Positions 27,807-37,218 are shown, counted from the first letter of the stretch. The stretch is DNA of 64,000 nucleotides from Yoonia sp. I 8.24 (GCF_022096995.1 NZ_JACXGQ010000005.1:62001-126000), one strand, 5' to 3'. The notes: generated by a model not told the origin, from the sequence alone. Numbers and translations are program-made.

Positions 27807-29337
27807 GGTCGCACCCTTCAAACCCGTCGCCCGCCATCCACACGCCAAGCTGTTCTGGCTGCATGGTCCCGCGTGCGAATTCAGGGCTGAGCCGCCCATC
27901 GCTGATCACATGGATCACGTCTGACAGGCGCATAATTTCGTCAAGGTCCTCAGAGATAAGCAAGACCGCAGCCCCAGCATCGCGTGCGGCCGCCAACCGT
28001 CCGTGGACATAGTTTACCGCGCCAATATCCAGCCCGCGCACGGGTTGATTGGCAAGAATAATGCGCGGTGCGTTTTCTAACACCCGCCCCAAGATCAGCT
28101 TTTGCATATTCCCGCCAGACAGCAGCCGAATGCGTGAATCGGGGCCGGAACACCGCACATCATATGTTTCAATCAAACTTTCCGCATGGGCTTTGGCCTT
28201 GCGCCAATTCATCCAGCCGCGTTTTGAAAATTGGGTCGCGTAGGTCTCTAAGATGGTATTTTCGGTCAGATCGAAATCTGCAATCGTCCCGGTCTTGTGG
28301 CGATCTTCAGGGATACGCGCGATCCCTTGGCCGATGGCGTTGCGCGGTGACCATGTGGCGACCGTGTTGCCGGCGATTTCAAACTGACCAGATTGCGGCG
28401 TCACCAAACCTGAAATCAAATCCGAAAGCGCGGCTTGCCCATTCCCTGAGACGCCTGCCAGTCCGGTGATTTGTCCGGCCCGCAGCGCAAGGTTCGCGTG
28501 GCGCAATCCCGGAGCGGTGCCGATGGATGGTGTCGAGAGATCAGAAAGCGTTAATAAAGCCGCGCCTGGCGTTGCAGGGGCAAGATCTGGGGCGCTGGTT
28601 TCTGCGCCAACCATCAATGCTGATAATTCAGCACGATCAGTGTCTAATGTTGCCCTTTCGGCGACCAATTTGCCGTGTCGCAAGACCAATACCCGGTTTG
28701 AGATGGCCATCACCTCATGCAGTTTGTGCGAAATGAACACGATAGAGAGTCCAAGATTGATTGCGGTCCGCAAGGTCGCAAACAGCGCGTCAGTTTCTTG
28801 CGGAGTCAGCACTGCGGTGGGTTCGTCCAAAATCAGAATACGGGCGTCACGGTAGAGCGCTTTGAGGATTTCAACGCGCTGACGTTCACCAACCGTCAAT
28901 GCCCCGATCTTGGCGTCTGGGTCGACCTTCAGTTGGAACTCTTCGGATAGGGCGCGAATTTTTGCCTTAGCCGCTCCTGCACGCAATCGGGGGGCATGGA
29001 GCGGTTGTGCGCCCAACACGATATTTTCCCAAACTGTCAGATTCTCAGCGAGCGTGAAATGCTGGTGAACCATGCCCACGCCTGCATCCAGCGCCGCGCG
29101 CGGGTTGCCGGGTGGTAACAGGTTGCCAAAGACCGTGACGGTGCCTTCGTCGGCGGTATATTGGCCAAATAGGATATTCATCAACGTGGTTTTACCCGCG
29201 CCGTTTTCGCCCAAAAGTGCGATAACCTCGCCCTTGGCGAGATCAAAAGTCACCGCCTCATTGGCGGTGACTGACCCAAATCGTTTGGTGATATTTTGCA
29301 GGCGCAGAACGGGTTGCGCCGATTCTACGCCTGACAT
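27796..29337 (-). CDS. nucleoside/purine ABC transporter ATPase, two fused domains
   Basis: The 513-aa protein contains two ABC domains. The first has Walker A GENGAGKTT, signature LTVGERQRVEILKAL and Walker B ILILDEPTAVLTPQE. The second has a degenerate Walker A region (GVSGNGQAAL), LLSGGNMQKLILGRVL and a Walker B in which NQPVRGLDIG replaces the usual DEPTxGLD. The second site is therefore probably catalytically weak, which is typical of this RbsA/NupA-like family. It energises the two permeases. Confidence 0.92.
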   Translation of the reverse strand: MSGVESAQPVLRLQNITKRFGSVTANEAVTFDLAKGEVIALLGENGAGKTTLMNILFGQYTADEGTVTVFGNLLPPGNPRAALDAGVGMVHQHFTLAENLTVWENIVLGAQPLHAPRLRAGAAKAKIRALSEEFQLKVDPDAKIGALTVGERQRVEILKALYRDARILILDEPTAVLTPQETDALFATLRTAINLGLSIVFISHKLHEVMAISNRVLVLRHGKLVAERATLDTDRAELSALMVGAETSAPDLAPATPGAALLTLSDLSTPSIGTAPGLRHANLALRAGQITGLAGVSGNGQAALSDLISGLVTPQSGQFEIAGNTVATWSPRNAIGQGIARIPEDRHKTGTIADFDLTENTILETYATQFSKRGWMNWRKAKAHAESLIETYDVRCSGPDSRIRLLSGGNMQKLILGRVLENAPRIILANQPVRGLDIGAVNYVHGRLAAARDAGAAVLLISEDLDEIMRLSDVIHVISDGRLSPEFARGTMQPEQLGVWMAGDGFEGCDHAA

Positions 29338-30366
29338 TTATGACGACTTTGGCTCTTCGTCGTTGATCACGACGGTATATGATCCGTCTTTGATCCCCGC
29401 TTCGCGCGCGGCCACCAGATCAAGTGCTTCTTGCGGAATTTTACCTTCGAAAGTGCCGAATGGGGCCAAGTAGCAACCACCCATATTCATGAACGAATAG
29501 GTGCCATAGTCGGCAGCGGTGAATGTGCCTGCCTGCACAGCCGCAATTGCGGCATCCATTGTGGGTCCAAAGTCCCAAATCGCCGAGGCAACGACCGTTT
29601 CAGGATAGTCAGCTTGCGTGTCGATGACATTCCCAATCGCAAGCACGCCTTTTTCCTGTGCCGCGTCCGACACGCCAAAGCGTTCCGCGTAAAGCATATC
29701 AGCGCCGTTTTCGATCATTGCAAAGGCGGTCTCTTTCGCCTTGGGTGGATCAAACCATGATCCGATGAAGGACACTTGGAAAGTGACGTCAGGGTTCATT
29801 TCAGCGGCGCCAGCCATGAATGCGTGCATCAGACGGTTTACTTCGGGGATCGGGAAGCCGCCAACCATGCCGATATTGCCGGTTTCAGACATGGCACCTG
29901 CGACGATGCCAGACAGGTAAGCAGCGTCTTGGATGTAGTTATCAAAGACCGACAGGTTTGGCAGGGCTGGGTCTTCTTTGAACGATGACCCCATCAAGAA
30001 TGCGACGTTAGGGTATTCGGCAGCAACTTCGCGCGCTTCGGCTTCGGCGCCAAAGATTTCGCCGACGATCATGTCATAACCCGCTTCGGCGTATTCACGC
30101 ATGACGCGCGGATAGTCGGTGTTGGCGGTGTTTTCAGAATAGGTGTATTCGATGTCGCCGCGATCTTGGGCGGCAAGGGCAGCGACATGGATGCGGCTGA
30201 CCCATTGTTGTTCGACTGGAACGGTGTAGATGCCAGCGACCTTAATCGGGTCTTGGGCAAACAAGGCGGTTGGCGCAGAGAGTGCGGAAACCGACAGAGC
30301 GCCCAGCGCCGTTGTGGTTAGAAACCGGCGGCGCGTTGGCTGCGGCACTTTGACGTGGCTCGTCAT
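29338..30366 (-). CDS. BMP-family (PnrA-like) nucleoside/nucleobase-binding protein
   Basis: The 342-aa periplasmic protein has a twin-arginine-like signal (RRRFLTTTALGALSVSALSAP, cleavage near LFAQ). The body follows the Bmp/PnrA fold (IKVAGIYTVPVEQQWVSRIHVAAL; YDMIVGEIFGAEAEAREVA; DAAYLSGIVAGAMSETGNIGMVGGF). It delivers purines, pyrimidines or nucleosides to the ABC importer encoded next. An AAGGGACA ribosome site precedes the ATG. Repeated TTGGTC palindromes lie 33-67 bp upstream. The cytosine-deaminase-like enzyme at the end of the operon suggests nucleobase salvage or use as a nitrogen source. Confidence 0.9.
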   Translation of the reverse strand: MTSHVKVPQPTRRRFLTTTALGALSVSALSAPTALFAQDPIKVAGIYTVPVEQQWVSRIHVAALAAQDRGDIEYTYSENTANTDYPRVMREYAEAGYDMIVGEIFGAEAEAREVAAEYPNVAFLMGSSFKEDPALPNLSVFDNYIQDAAYLSGIVAGAMSETGNIGMVGGFPIPEVNRLMHAFMAGAAEMNPDVTFQVSFIGSWFDPPKAKETAFAMIENGADMLYAERFGVSDAAQEKGVLAIGNVIDTQADYPETVVASAIWDFGPTMDAAIAAVQAGTFTAADYGTYSFMNMGGCYLAPFGTFEGKIPQEALDLVAAREAGIKDGSYTVVINDEEPKSS

Positions 30367-30398
30367 GATAAATGTCCCTTTTGATGCGAAAATTTCTA

Positions 30399-30433
30399 GA
30401 CCAATTGGTCAAAATGAAGGTCCATTGGTCAAA
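30399..30433 (-). promoter_or_regulatory. candidate operator for the nucleoside importer operon
   Basis: There is a perfect 12-bp palindrome GACCAATTGGTC (30399-30410), and a second partial copy CCATTGGTCAAA (30422-30433) sits about two helical turns away. Both lie in the 166-bp gap upstream of the BMP-family gene. The half-site form (TTGGTC..GACCAA) fits an FCD-type GntR protein, and one is encoded directly upstream. The palindrome is visible; which regulator binds it is inferred. Confidence 0.5.
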
Positions 30434-30532
30434 CGCAAACATGGCACACGCATTTAGGATATGAGTCAATGATTAATCGTTGAGCATAAATATGGGATCT
30501 GCCACTAATTGTTGCAGTTCGCTCGATTGACC

Positions 30533-31237
30533 TCACAACCTACGCTGGTGCGCATTGGCTTCAATCAATTCTGGATGGGTGTCACGAACCTGTGCGAGCA
30601 CCTTCAAAATCCGCGCGAGATGCTTGCGCAATTCCTTTTCGGCGCGGTCGGCATCACGGTTTCTGATGCAATCCATAATCTCGACGTGGTCGTCCAGCGC
30701 GGATTGCGCCCCAATCGTCAGCGAAAGATATCGCAGCCGATCAAGGTGGACCTTTTGGTCGTGGATAATCACCCAAGCTTTGGGGTGCCCGGCGATGTCG
30801 CAAATAAGCTCGTGAAAACTGTCATCAAGTCGGTGAAACTCGATTTTGTCATTGGTTTGAAGGGCTTCATCTTGCGCCGCAACAAGCGCGTTGAGTTTTG
30901 CAATATCATCATCGGTCACGCGATCAATGGCCGTGCGCAAGCATTCGACCTCTAATGCACAACGAATGAACCGCGCGTCAAAGAGCGCTTGGGGTGAAAT
31001 ATAGGTGACCGTCGTGGCACGCTGTGGTCGGATCAGCATAAAACCTAGTTCTGAAAGACGGTAGAATGCGTCACGGACCGGCTGGCGCGACACCCCAAGG
31101 CTGCGTGCGATTTCAGCCTCGGATACTTTGGCGCCCGGCGCCAATTCCAGCGTGACGATCTTCGAATAAAGCGCATGAAAAACCTGATCAGTCGCAGTGG
31201 CCGCGGGCGTGAGAGTTAGTGAATTGTGCGCGCTCAT
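30533..31237 (-). CDS. GntR/FadR-type transcriptional regulator
   Basis: The 234-aa protein has a winged helix (about residues 15-80, KVSEAEIARSLGVSRQPVRDAFYRLSELGFM) and an FCD effector domain with conserved metal-type residues (FHRLDDSFHELI; DDHVEIMDCI). It lies between the nucleoside-importer operon on the same strand and the divergent uronate operon, so it could control either. UxuR/ExuR-like FCD proteins commonly sit beside uxaC, which favours uronates. The TTGGTC repeats before the BMP gene favour the importer. Confidence 0.85.
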   Translation of the reverse strand: MSAHNSLTLTPAATATDQVFHALYSKIVTLELAPGAKVSEAEIARSLGVSRQPVRDAFYRLSELGFMLIRPQRATTVTYISPQALFDARFIRCALEVECLRTAIDRVTDDDIAKLNALVAAQDEALQTNDKIEFHRLDDSFHELICDIAGHPKAWVIIHDQKVHLDRLRYLSLTIGAQSALDDHVEIMDCIRNRDADRAEKELRKHLARILKVLAQVRDTHPELIEANAHQRRL

Positions 31238-31250
31238 CTCATATTCCAGT

Positions 31251-31313
31251 TTGACCTATCTGCCAGACTAGCATATTAGAAGATCAGAGGTATCTCAAGA
31301 CCTTTCGGGAGGA
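31251..31313 (+). promoter_or_regulatory. uronate operon promoter and ribosome binding site
   Basis: TTGACC (31251-31256), 17 bp, then TATTAG (31274-31279) form a good sigma-70-like promoter in the 82-bp divergent gap. A strong GGGAGGA ribosome site (31307-31313) precedes uxaC. The -35 overlaps GTTTGACC, the reverse complement of the GGTCAAAC found in the operator before the BMP gene. That match is short but might mark a shared regulator. Confidence 0.55.
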
Positions 31314-31319
31314 CTCCAT

Positions 31320-32726
31320 ATGCCATTGACCGACCCAGACCGCCTGTTTCCGGTGGAGCCTTCGGTGCGCAAACACGCACGCGACCTATACGAAGGCATC
31401 GCGGCTTTGCCGATTATCAGCCCACACGGCCATTGTGATCCCAGCTGGTTTGCTAAAAACGACCCCTTTCCGGATCCAGCGCAATTGCTTGTTGTACCGG
31501 ACCACTATGTTTTTCGGATGCTCGTATCCCAAGGTGTTCCCATGGGTGATTTGGGCGTGCCACGCGCAGATAGCGCTGTAATAGAGACTGATCCGCGTCA
31601 AATCTGGCGCCGTTTCGCGCAGAACTATCACTTGCTGCGCGGCACCCCGTCGGCAATGTGGTTGGACCATTCGTTTGAACATGTCTTTGGCATTGATGAA
31701 CGGCTGAACGCAGATACAGCGGATAGCTATTACGATCACATCGATGCGCAACTGGCGCAAGACAGCTTTCGGCCCCGTGCCTTGTTTGATCGTTTCGGGA
31801 TTGAAGTTTTGGCGACCACCGAAAGCGCGCTTGATGACTTGAACTGGCACAAAATGACAGCAGACAGCGATTGGAACGGGCGGGTAGTGACAACCTATCG
31901 CCCTGACAATGTGGTTGATCCGGACTTCGAAGGTTTTGCGGAAAACGTCGCGCAGCTTGGTGGGCTCACGGGTGAAGACACGTCTACATGGGATGGGTAT
32001 TTGCGCGCCCACCGCGCGCGGCGCGCCTTTTTCAAAGCACATGGCGCGACTGCGAGCGACCACGGCCATGCGACAGCCCGGACCGAAGACTTACCGCAAG
32101 CGCAGGCCGCAGCGTTATTTGCAAAGACCCTTGCCGGGACATGTACCACTGACGAGGCAGACGCATTCCGTGGTCAGATGCTGACTGAAATGGCCCGGAT
32201 GAGCCTTGATGACGGGTTGGTTTTGCAGATCCATCCAGGATCGTTCCGTAACCACTCCGCTGACGTCTTCGCAAATTTTGGCCGCGACAAGGGCTTCGAT
32301 ATCCCAACCCAAACAAATTACGTGCAGGCGCTTAAACCGCTTTTGGACGCGGTTGGGATGGAACCGAGCCTGACCATCATAATTTTCACGCTTGATGAAA
32401 CCAGCTATAGCCGCGAGCTCGCGCCGCTTGCGGGGGCTTATCCGGCGTTGCGCCTTGGTCCGCCCTGGTGGTTCCATGACAGTTATGAAGGCATCAAACG
32501 GTTCCGCGAAGCCACCACCGAAACCGCCGGGTTCTATAACACCGTCGGCTTCAACGACGATACCCGCGCGTTCTGCTCCATTCCCGCCCGCCATGATGTC
32601 GCTCGCCGGTCTGATTGCGCCTATTTGGCCAATTTGGTTGTCACCGGGCGGATCAATTTGGCCGATGCGCATGAGGTCGCACACGACCTTGCCTACGGCC
32701 TTGCCAAACACGCTTACAAGCTTTGA
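31320..32726 (+). CDS. uxaC: uronate isomerase UxaC
   Basis: The 468-aa enzyme is an amidohydrolase-superfamily uronate isomerase with metal-site motif SPHGHCDPSWFAKNDPF (His36, His38) and the usual length of about 470 aa. It interconverts glucuronate and fructuronate, or galacturonate and tagaturonate, in the cytoplasm. It opens an operon in which uxuB and uxuA process fructuronate, so glucuronate is the likelier flow. The start is the ATG at 31320. Confidence 0.95.
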   Translation: MPLTDPDRLFPVEPSVRKHARDLYEGIAALPIISPHGHCDPSWFAKNDPFPDPAQLLVVPDHYVFRMLVSQGVPMGDLGVPRADSAVIETDPRQIWRRFAQNYHLLRGTPSAMWLDHSFEHVFGIDERLNADTADSYYDHIDAQLAQDSFRPRALFDRFGIEVLATTESALDDLNWHKMTADSDWNGRVVTTYRPDNVVDPDFEGFAENVAQLGGLTGEDTSTWDGYLRAHRARRAFFKAHGATASDHGHATARTEDLPQAQAAALFAKTLAGTCTTDEADAFRGQMLTEMARMSLDDGLVLQIHPGSFRNHSADVFANFGRDKGFDIPTQTNYVQALKPLLDAVGMEPSLTIIIFTLDETSYSRELAPLAGAYPALRLGPPWWFHDSYEGIKRFREATTETAGFYNTVGFNDDTRAFCSIPARHDVARRSDCAYLANLVVTGRINLADAHEVAHDLAYGLAKHAYKL

Positions 32727-32737
32727 AGGAGATCAAA

Positions 32738-33049
32738 ATGATCAAGAGTTTCCCAATTATCCAAGCCGACACGGGTGTTACCCGTCAGGTGCTTTCTGAC
32801 AGTCCCGAATTGATGATTGTTGCTTTTACGTTTGATGAAGGTGGCGAAGGCAAGCTTCATAACCACCCGCATGTACAATCCACATATGTGGAAAGCGGCG
32901 AGTTCATGTTCTCCGTTGATGGGGTCGAGACCAAGGTTGGCCCCGGCGATAGCTTTGTGATCCCAACACAGGCGGTTCACGGTTGTCGCTGCCTCTCTGC
33001 GGGCCGTCTGATCGATGCGTTCACCCCACGCCGCGACGATTTTCTCTAA
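32738..33049 (+). CDS. kdgF: cupin-domain protein KdgF (unsaturated uronate linearisation)
   Basis: The 103-aa single-domain cupin has the metal-binding cluster LHNHPHVQSTYVESGE (His41, His43, His45, Gln47) and a later histidine (AVHGC, His81). KdgF speeds the ring opening of 4,5-unsaturated monouronates released by lyases, feeding KduI or DEH reductase. A TTG at 32723 would add five residues, but the ATG at 32738 follows GAAGGAGATC and is preferred. Confidence 0.88.
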   Translation: MIKSFPIIQADTGVTRQVLSDSPELMIVAFTFDEGGEGKLHNHPHVQSTYVESGEFMFSVDGVETKVGPGDSFVIPTQAVHGCRCLSAGRLIDAFTPRRDDFL

Positions 33050-33064
33050 TTTAGGACGGTCCCC

Positions 33065-33889
33065 ATGCTCAAAACTGAAACACGTTATGCAATTGACCCG
33101 GTCGCGGCCAAAAGCTTTGGTACCGAAGCGCTCCGCAATCATTTTCGCGTCGGCGATCTGTTCGCCGATGATGAAATTCGCATGATCTATACCCATTATG
33201 ACCGCTTAATCGTCGGCTCTGCCGTGCCAACCAATGGCCCTCTCACGCTGACCGCGATGGCTGAAACAGGCACTAAAGCGTTTCTTGAACGGCGTGAAAT
33301 AGGTGTTTTGAACGTCGGTGCTGCGGGTGATGTCACGGTAGATGGGGAAACCTATACCCTTGAAAAAGGCGAAATTCTTTACATCGGCATGGGCAGCGGT
33401 GCGGTGACGTTTTCTGGCGCCGGGCGTTTCTATATCTTGTCTGCACCCGCCCATCGCAGCTTCCCGACCACACATATCAAAGAATCAGACGCCCGCCGGA
33501 TCGAATTGGGATCGCCCGAGCAGGCAAATGAACGCGTGATTATTCAACTGCTGCACCCTGACGTTTGCAAAAGCTGCCAGCTGCTGATGGGTTACACAAA
33601 GTTCAAACAAGGCTCTGTCTGGAACACAATGCCAACCCACGTGCATGACCGCCGGATGGAAGCCTATCTTTATTTCGACGTCGACGCTGATCAGCGCATT
33701 TTTCACATCATGGGCGAACCGGACGAAACCCGCCACATGGTGATCGCCAATGAAGAAGCCATCATTTCGCCACCGTGGTCTGTCCACTGCGGTGTTGGCA
33801 CCGGGTCGTATTCTTTCTGCTGGGCGATGGCGGGCGACAACGTTGATTTCACCGACATGGATATGGTCGCGATGGGGGATTTGCGGTGA
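33065..33889 (+). CDS. kduI: 5-dehydro-4-deoxy-D-glucuronate isomerase KduI
   Basis: The 274-aa bicupin has zinc ligands His192, His194, Glu199 and His241 (THVHDRRMEAY; WSVHCG). These are offset by exactly four from the H196/H198/E203/H245 set of E. coli KduI. It isomerises the linear unsaturated-uronate product (DKI) to 2,5-diketo-3-deoxygluconate. It overlaps kduD by 4 bp. Confidence 0.94.
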   Translation: MLKTETRYAIDPVAAKSFGTEALRNHFRVGDLFADDEIRMIYTHYDRLIVGSAVPTNGPLTLTAMAETGTKAFLERREIGVLNVGAAGDVTVDGETYTLEKGEILYIGMGSGAVTFSGAGRFYILSAPAHRSFPTTHIKESDARRIELGSPEQANERVIIQLLHPDVCKSCQLLMGYTKFKQGSVWNTMPTHVHDRRMEAYLYFDVDADQRIFHIMGEPDETRHMVIANEEAIISPPWSVHCGVGTGSYSFCWAMAGDNVDFTDMDMVAMGDLR

Positions 33890-34614
33890 ACCCGTTTGAT
33901 CTGACAGGCAAACGCGCACTTGTGACAGGTGCCAATACCGGCATTGGACAAGCGATTGCCATCGCCTTGGGCAACGCTGGCGCCAAAGTGATCTGCGCGG
34001 GCAGGTCCGGCATGGATGAAACTTTAGCGCAGGTCCCAAACGGAACGGCGTTGCAGCTTGATTTCGCAGATCCGATGGCCGCCCGGGATGTATTCACTGA
34101 TCAACATATCGATATCTTAGTGAATAACGCTGGCATCATCCGCCGCGATGATAGTGTCGACTTTTCCGAAACCGATTGGGATGACGTCATGGACGTAAAC
34201 CTTAAGGCCGTGTTTTTCACCTGTCAGGCCTTTGCCAAAGCGGCACTTTCGCGCGGAACCGGCGGTAAGATCGTCAACATTGCATCATTGCTGTCATTCC
34301 AAGGGGGCATTCGTGTGCCGTCCTATACCGCGTCCAAACATGGCGTTGCGGGTCTAACAAAATTGATGGCGAACGAATGGGCCGCAAAAGGGATCAACGT
34401 GAACGCATTGGCACCCGGCTATATCGCGACCAATAATACTGCCGCGCTGCGCGCCGACAACGACCGCAACAAAGCGATTCTTGATCGGATTCCAGCAGGG
34501 CAATGGGGCGATCCATCTGACATGGGGGGTGCTGCCGTGTTCCTAGCTTCTTCCGCCGCGAATTATGTGCACGGTGCCGTTCTTAACGTCGATGGAGGCT
34601 GGCTTGCCCGCTAA
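33886..34614 (+). CDS. kduD: 2-dehydro-3-deoxy-D-gluconate 5-dehydrogenase KduD
   Basis: The 242-aa SDR starts at GTG in a GTGA overlap with kduI. The cofactor loop is TGANTGIG (14-21), with catalytic Ser134, Tyr147 and Lys151 (YTASK). It reduces 2,5-diketo-3-deoxygluconate to KDG, completing the KdgF-KduI-KduD route. This gives the cell a second KDG-forming path beside the DEH reductase of the alginate operon. Confidence 0.93.
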   Translation: MNPFDLTGKRALVTGANTGIGQAIAIALGNAGAKVICAGRSGMDETLAQVPNGTALQLDFADPMAARDVFTDQHIDILVNNAGIIRRDDSVDFSETDWDDVMDVNLKAVFFTCQAFAKAALSRGTGGKIVNIASLLSFQGGIRVPSYTASKHGVAGLTKLMANEWAAKGINVNALAPGYIATNNTAALRADNDRNKAILDRIPAGQWGDPSDMGGAAVFLASSAANYVHGAVLNVDGGWLAR

Positions 34615-36043
34615 TCCGACCCTGATAAGATCAAACGCCCCCCGGCCCAAGGTTGGCATAGTCCATCTTGGGCCGGGTGCGTTTTTTCGTGCCTTTGGCG
34701 CGCCCTTCACATCAGAGGCGGTTGCGCAATCGGGTGGTGATTGGGGCATCCTGACGGTCAGCCTGCGCAGCCCCGACATCCGCGACAGGTTAAAGCCGCA
34801 GGATTGCGCCTATACTTCGGTGACGCTCGCGCCGGATGGGGCAGAATATGCAGTGGTCGAAGTGATCAACGACATTCTGGTTGCCCCTGAAAACCCACCT
34901 GCTGTTTTGGACGCGATGGCGGACCCGGCGGTGAAAATCGTCTCGCTAACAATCACCGAAAAGGGCTATTGCTCTAACCCTGCTACTGGCGGTCTGCTGC
35001 TGGATCACCCCGATATTGCGCATGATTTGGCGCACCCAAGCACCCCGAAATCCGCAATTGGTTATATCTTCCATGCGCTGAACCTGCGCCGTTTGGCGGG
35101 CGTCGCGCCATTCACGGTGTTGTCTTGCGATAATCTTCCCAATAACGGCCCGCTGACCCGCGCAGTTGTGCTTGATTTCGCGCGCGCATTTGACACTGAT
35201 CTTGCCCGTTGGATCGCCATAAATTGTCGTTTCCCGGCCACCATGGTTGACCGGATTACCCCCGCAACGACCCAAGCGGACATTGATGCATTGGCTGCGG
35301 CCCAAGGGTATGTGGACAACGCTTGCGTGATGCATGAACCGTTTCGCCAATGGGTGATCACAGACGATTTTGTCGATGGTGAACGCCCTGATTGGGGGGC
35401 CGTCGGTGCGCAATTGGTCAGCGATGTTGAAACGTTTGAATTGATGAAGCTGCGCTGCCTGAATGGCACACATTCCGCGCTGGCTTATCTGGGGTATCTC
35501 GCGGGGCATGAAACGATTTCAGAAACCGTGGCCGACCCTGACTTTGCGCGTTTTATCAAGACCCTCTGGGAGGATGAAATCATCCCAACCTTACCCCAAC
35601 CCGAGGGCGAAGACCTAAACGCATATGCGCAAAGCCTTCTGACGCGCTATCAAAACCCAGCCATTCGTCACAAGACGTGGCAGATTGCAATGGATGGCTC
35701 GCAAAAGCTTCCGCAACGGTTGCTTGGCACAATCGCGGATAATTTGGATGCTGGGCGTGATATTGCAGGGCTTTCTTTGGCGGTTGCCGGGTGGATGCGT
35801 TATGTCGGGGGCGTCGACGAAAAGGGCGCGCCGATTGACGTCAAAGACCCGCTGGTCGCGCAATTGCGTGCGGCTTATGAAGGTCATGACACCCCTGAAT
35901 CTAAAGTCGCGGCACTTTTGGCAATCCGTGATGTTTTCCCAGCCGATCTGGCCAAGAATGCGACCTTCCGCGCGGCAGTGACGGGGGCATTCACGCAGCT
36001 TAGCGCAAATGGCGCGCGCGCAACCGTCCAAGGAATGGTCTGA
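34604..36043 (+). CDS. uxuB: fructuronate reductase / mannitol dehydrogenase family (UxuB)
   Basis: The protein is about 479 aa, from the long-chain mannitol dehydrogenase family: VGIVHLGPGAFFRAFGAPFT at the N terminus, ITEKGYC, and MKLRCLNGTHSALAYLGYLAG in the C-terminal domain. In this operon it should reduce fructuronate to mannonate. The start is uncertain. The TTG at 34604 has a perfect GGAGG five bases upstream, whereas the in-frame ATG at 34592 has no ribosome site. Either way it overlaps the end of kduD. The longer frame from 34565 is unlikely. Confidence 0.88.
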   Translation: MPANPTLIRSNAPRPKVGIVHLGPGAFFRAFGAPFTSEAVAQSGGDWGILTVSLRSPDIRDRLKPQDCAYTSVTLAPDGAEYAVVEVINDILVAPENPPAVLDAMADPAVKIVSLTITEKGYCSNPATGGLLLDHPDIAHDLAHPSTPKSAIGYIFHALNLRRLAGVAPFTVLSCDNLPNNGPLTRAVVLDFARAFDTDLARWIAINCRFPATMVDRITPATTQADIDALAAAQGYVDNACVMHEPFRQWVITDDFVDGERPDWGAVGAQLVSDVETFELMKLRCLNGTHSALAYLGYLAGHETISETVADPDFARFIKTLWEDEIIPTLPQPEGEDLNAYAQSLLTRYQNPAIRHKTWQIAMDGSQKLPQRLLGTIADNLDAGRDIAGLSLAVAGWMRYVGGVDEKGAPIDVKDPLVAQLRAAYEGHDTPESKVAALLAIRDVFPADLAKNATFRAAVTGAFTQLSANGARATVQGMV

Positions 36044-37218
36044 TGCAAGAGACGTGGCGCTGGTACGGGGCACTTGATAAAATCACACTGGCTGATGTGG
36101 CGCAAACGGCCGCGACAGGCATTGTGAATGCCTTGCATGAAATCCCTTATGGTGAGGTCTGGAAAGCAGAGCAAATCAGTGCGCGCGCGGGCGAAATTCG
36201 CGCTGCCGGATTTGATTGGTCTGTTGTGGAAAGCCTGCCCATTCACGAACGGATCAAACGTGGCGAAGGCGACCTGACGCAGCTTTTCGCGAATTACCGA
36301 CAATCCATGGCCAATCTGGCCGCCGCTGGTGTGCAGGTGGTTTGCTACAACTTCATGCCGCTTTTGGACTGGACGCGCACCGATCTAGCGGCACCAGTCG
36401 CGCGCGGCGGGACATGTCTGCGGTTTGAAGCCTACCGCATGGCCGCGTTTGAAATTCATATGTTGGGCCGCACCGCTGCCGAAGACGATTATCCAGAAGA
36501 CGTACGCAAACGTGCCGCCATATGGTTCCAGAGGTCCAGCCACGCCGACCGGGATTCACTGTTACACGCAATCATGTCGGGGCTTCCCGGTGCCTATGAC
36601 CGCTATGATGTCGATGGGCTGAAACAGGCACTAACGCTGTATGATGGGTTTGATCGTGCGGCATTGCGGGCGAACTACAAACGGTTCCTTGACGAAGTAA
36701 TTCCCGCCGCCGAAGAACTGGGCATGCGGTTTTGCGTACACCCTGATGATCCGCCACGCGATATTTTGGGTCTGCCGCGTATTGTATCTAATGCGGATGA
36801 TATTGATTGGATCATGTCCTCGGTGGACAGCAATGCCAATGGTCTGACGCTTTGTTCGGGATCGTTAGGCGCGAACCCGGCCAACGATGTGCCTGCAATT
36901 GCGGCGGCCCACGCCGACCGCATCCACTTTGCGCACTTGCGTAACGTGCGCAAAGACCCTGACGGCGCATTTGAAGAGGCCGCGCATTTGGAAGGCGACA
37001 CCGATATGGTCGCGTTGATCAAGGTGCTGCTATCCGAAGAAAATCGGCGTCGTAACGCAGGCCTTTCCGACCATAATATCCCATTTCGCCCAGATCATGG
37101 ACATGAGCTATTGACGGATATCGGGCAAGGCGCCTTTCCCGGCTATCCGATGATTGGACGGTTACGTGGGCTTGCAGAGCTGCGCGGCGTCATCTCGGCG
37201 CTGTCGCATGGTGTTTAG
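36043..37218 (+). CDS. uxuA: mannonate dehydratase UxuA
   Basis: The 391-aa TIM-barrel protein has MQETWRWYGALDKITLADVAQTAATGIVNALHEIPYGEVW at the start and metal-site stretches FCVHPDDPPRDILGLPRI, LCSGSLGANP and HFAHLRN, all typical of UxuA. It dehydrates D-mannonate to KDG. Its ATG shares one base with the uxuB stop (TGATG). Together with UxaC and UxuB it completes the glucuronate-to-KDG branch. KDG kinase and KDPG aldolase must be elsewhere. Confidence 0.95.
   Translation: MQETWRWYGALDKITLADVAQTAATGIVNALHEIPYGEVWKAEQISARAGEIRAAGFDWSVVESLPIHERIKRGEGDLTQLFANYRQSMANLAAAGVQVVCYNFMPLLDWTRTDLAAPVARGGTCLRFEAYRMAAFEIHMLGRTAAEDDYPEDVRKRAAIWFQRSSHADRDSLLHAIMSGLPGAYDRYDVDGLKQALTLYDGFDRAALRANYKRFLDEVIPAAEELGMRFCVHPDDPPRDILGLPRIVSNADDIDWIMSSVDSNANGLTLCSGSLGANPANDVPAIAAAHADRIHFAHLRNVRKDPDGAFEEAAHLEGDTDMVALIKVLLSEENRRRNAGLSDHNIPFRPDHGHELLTDIGQGAFPGYPMIGRLRGLAELRGVISALSHGV

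Noticed and set aside
27807..27899. 31-codon extension of nucleoside permease 1
   Set aside because: It overlaps the ATPase coding region, and the normal permease N terminus begins at the ATG at 27806.
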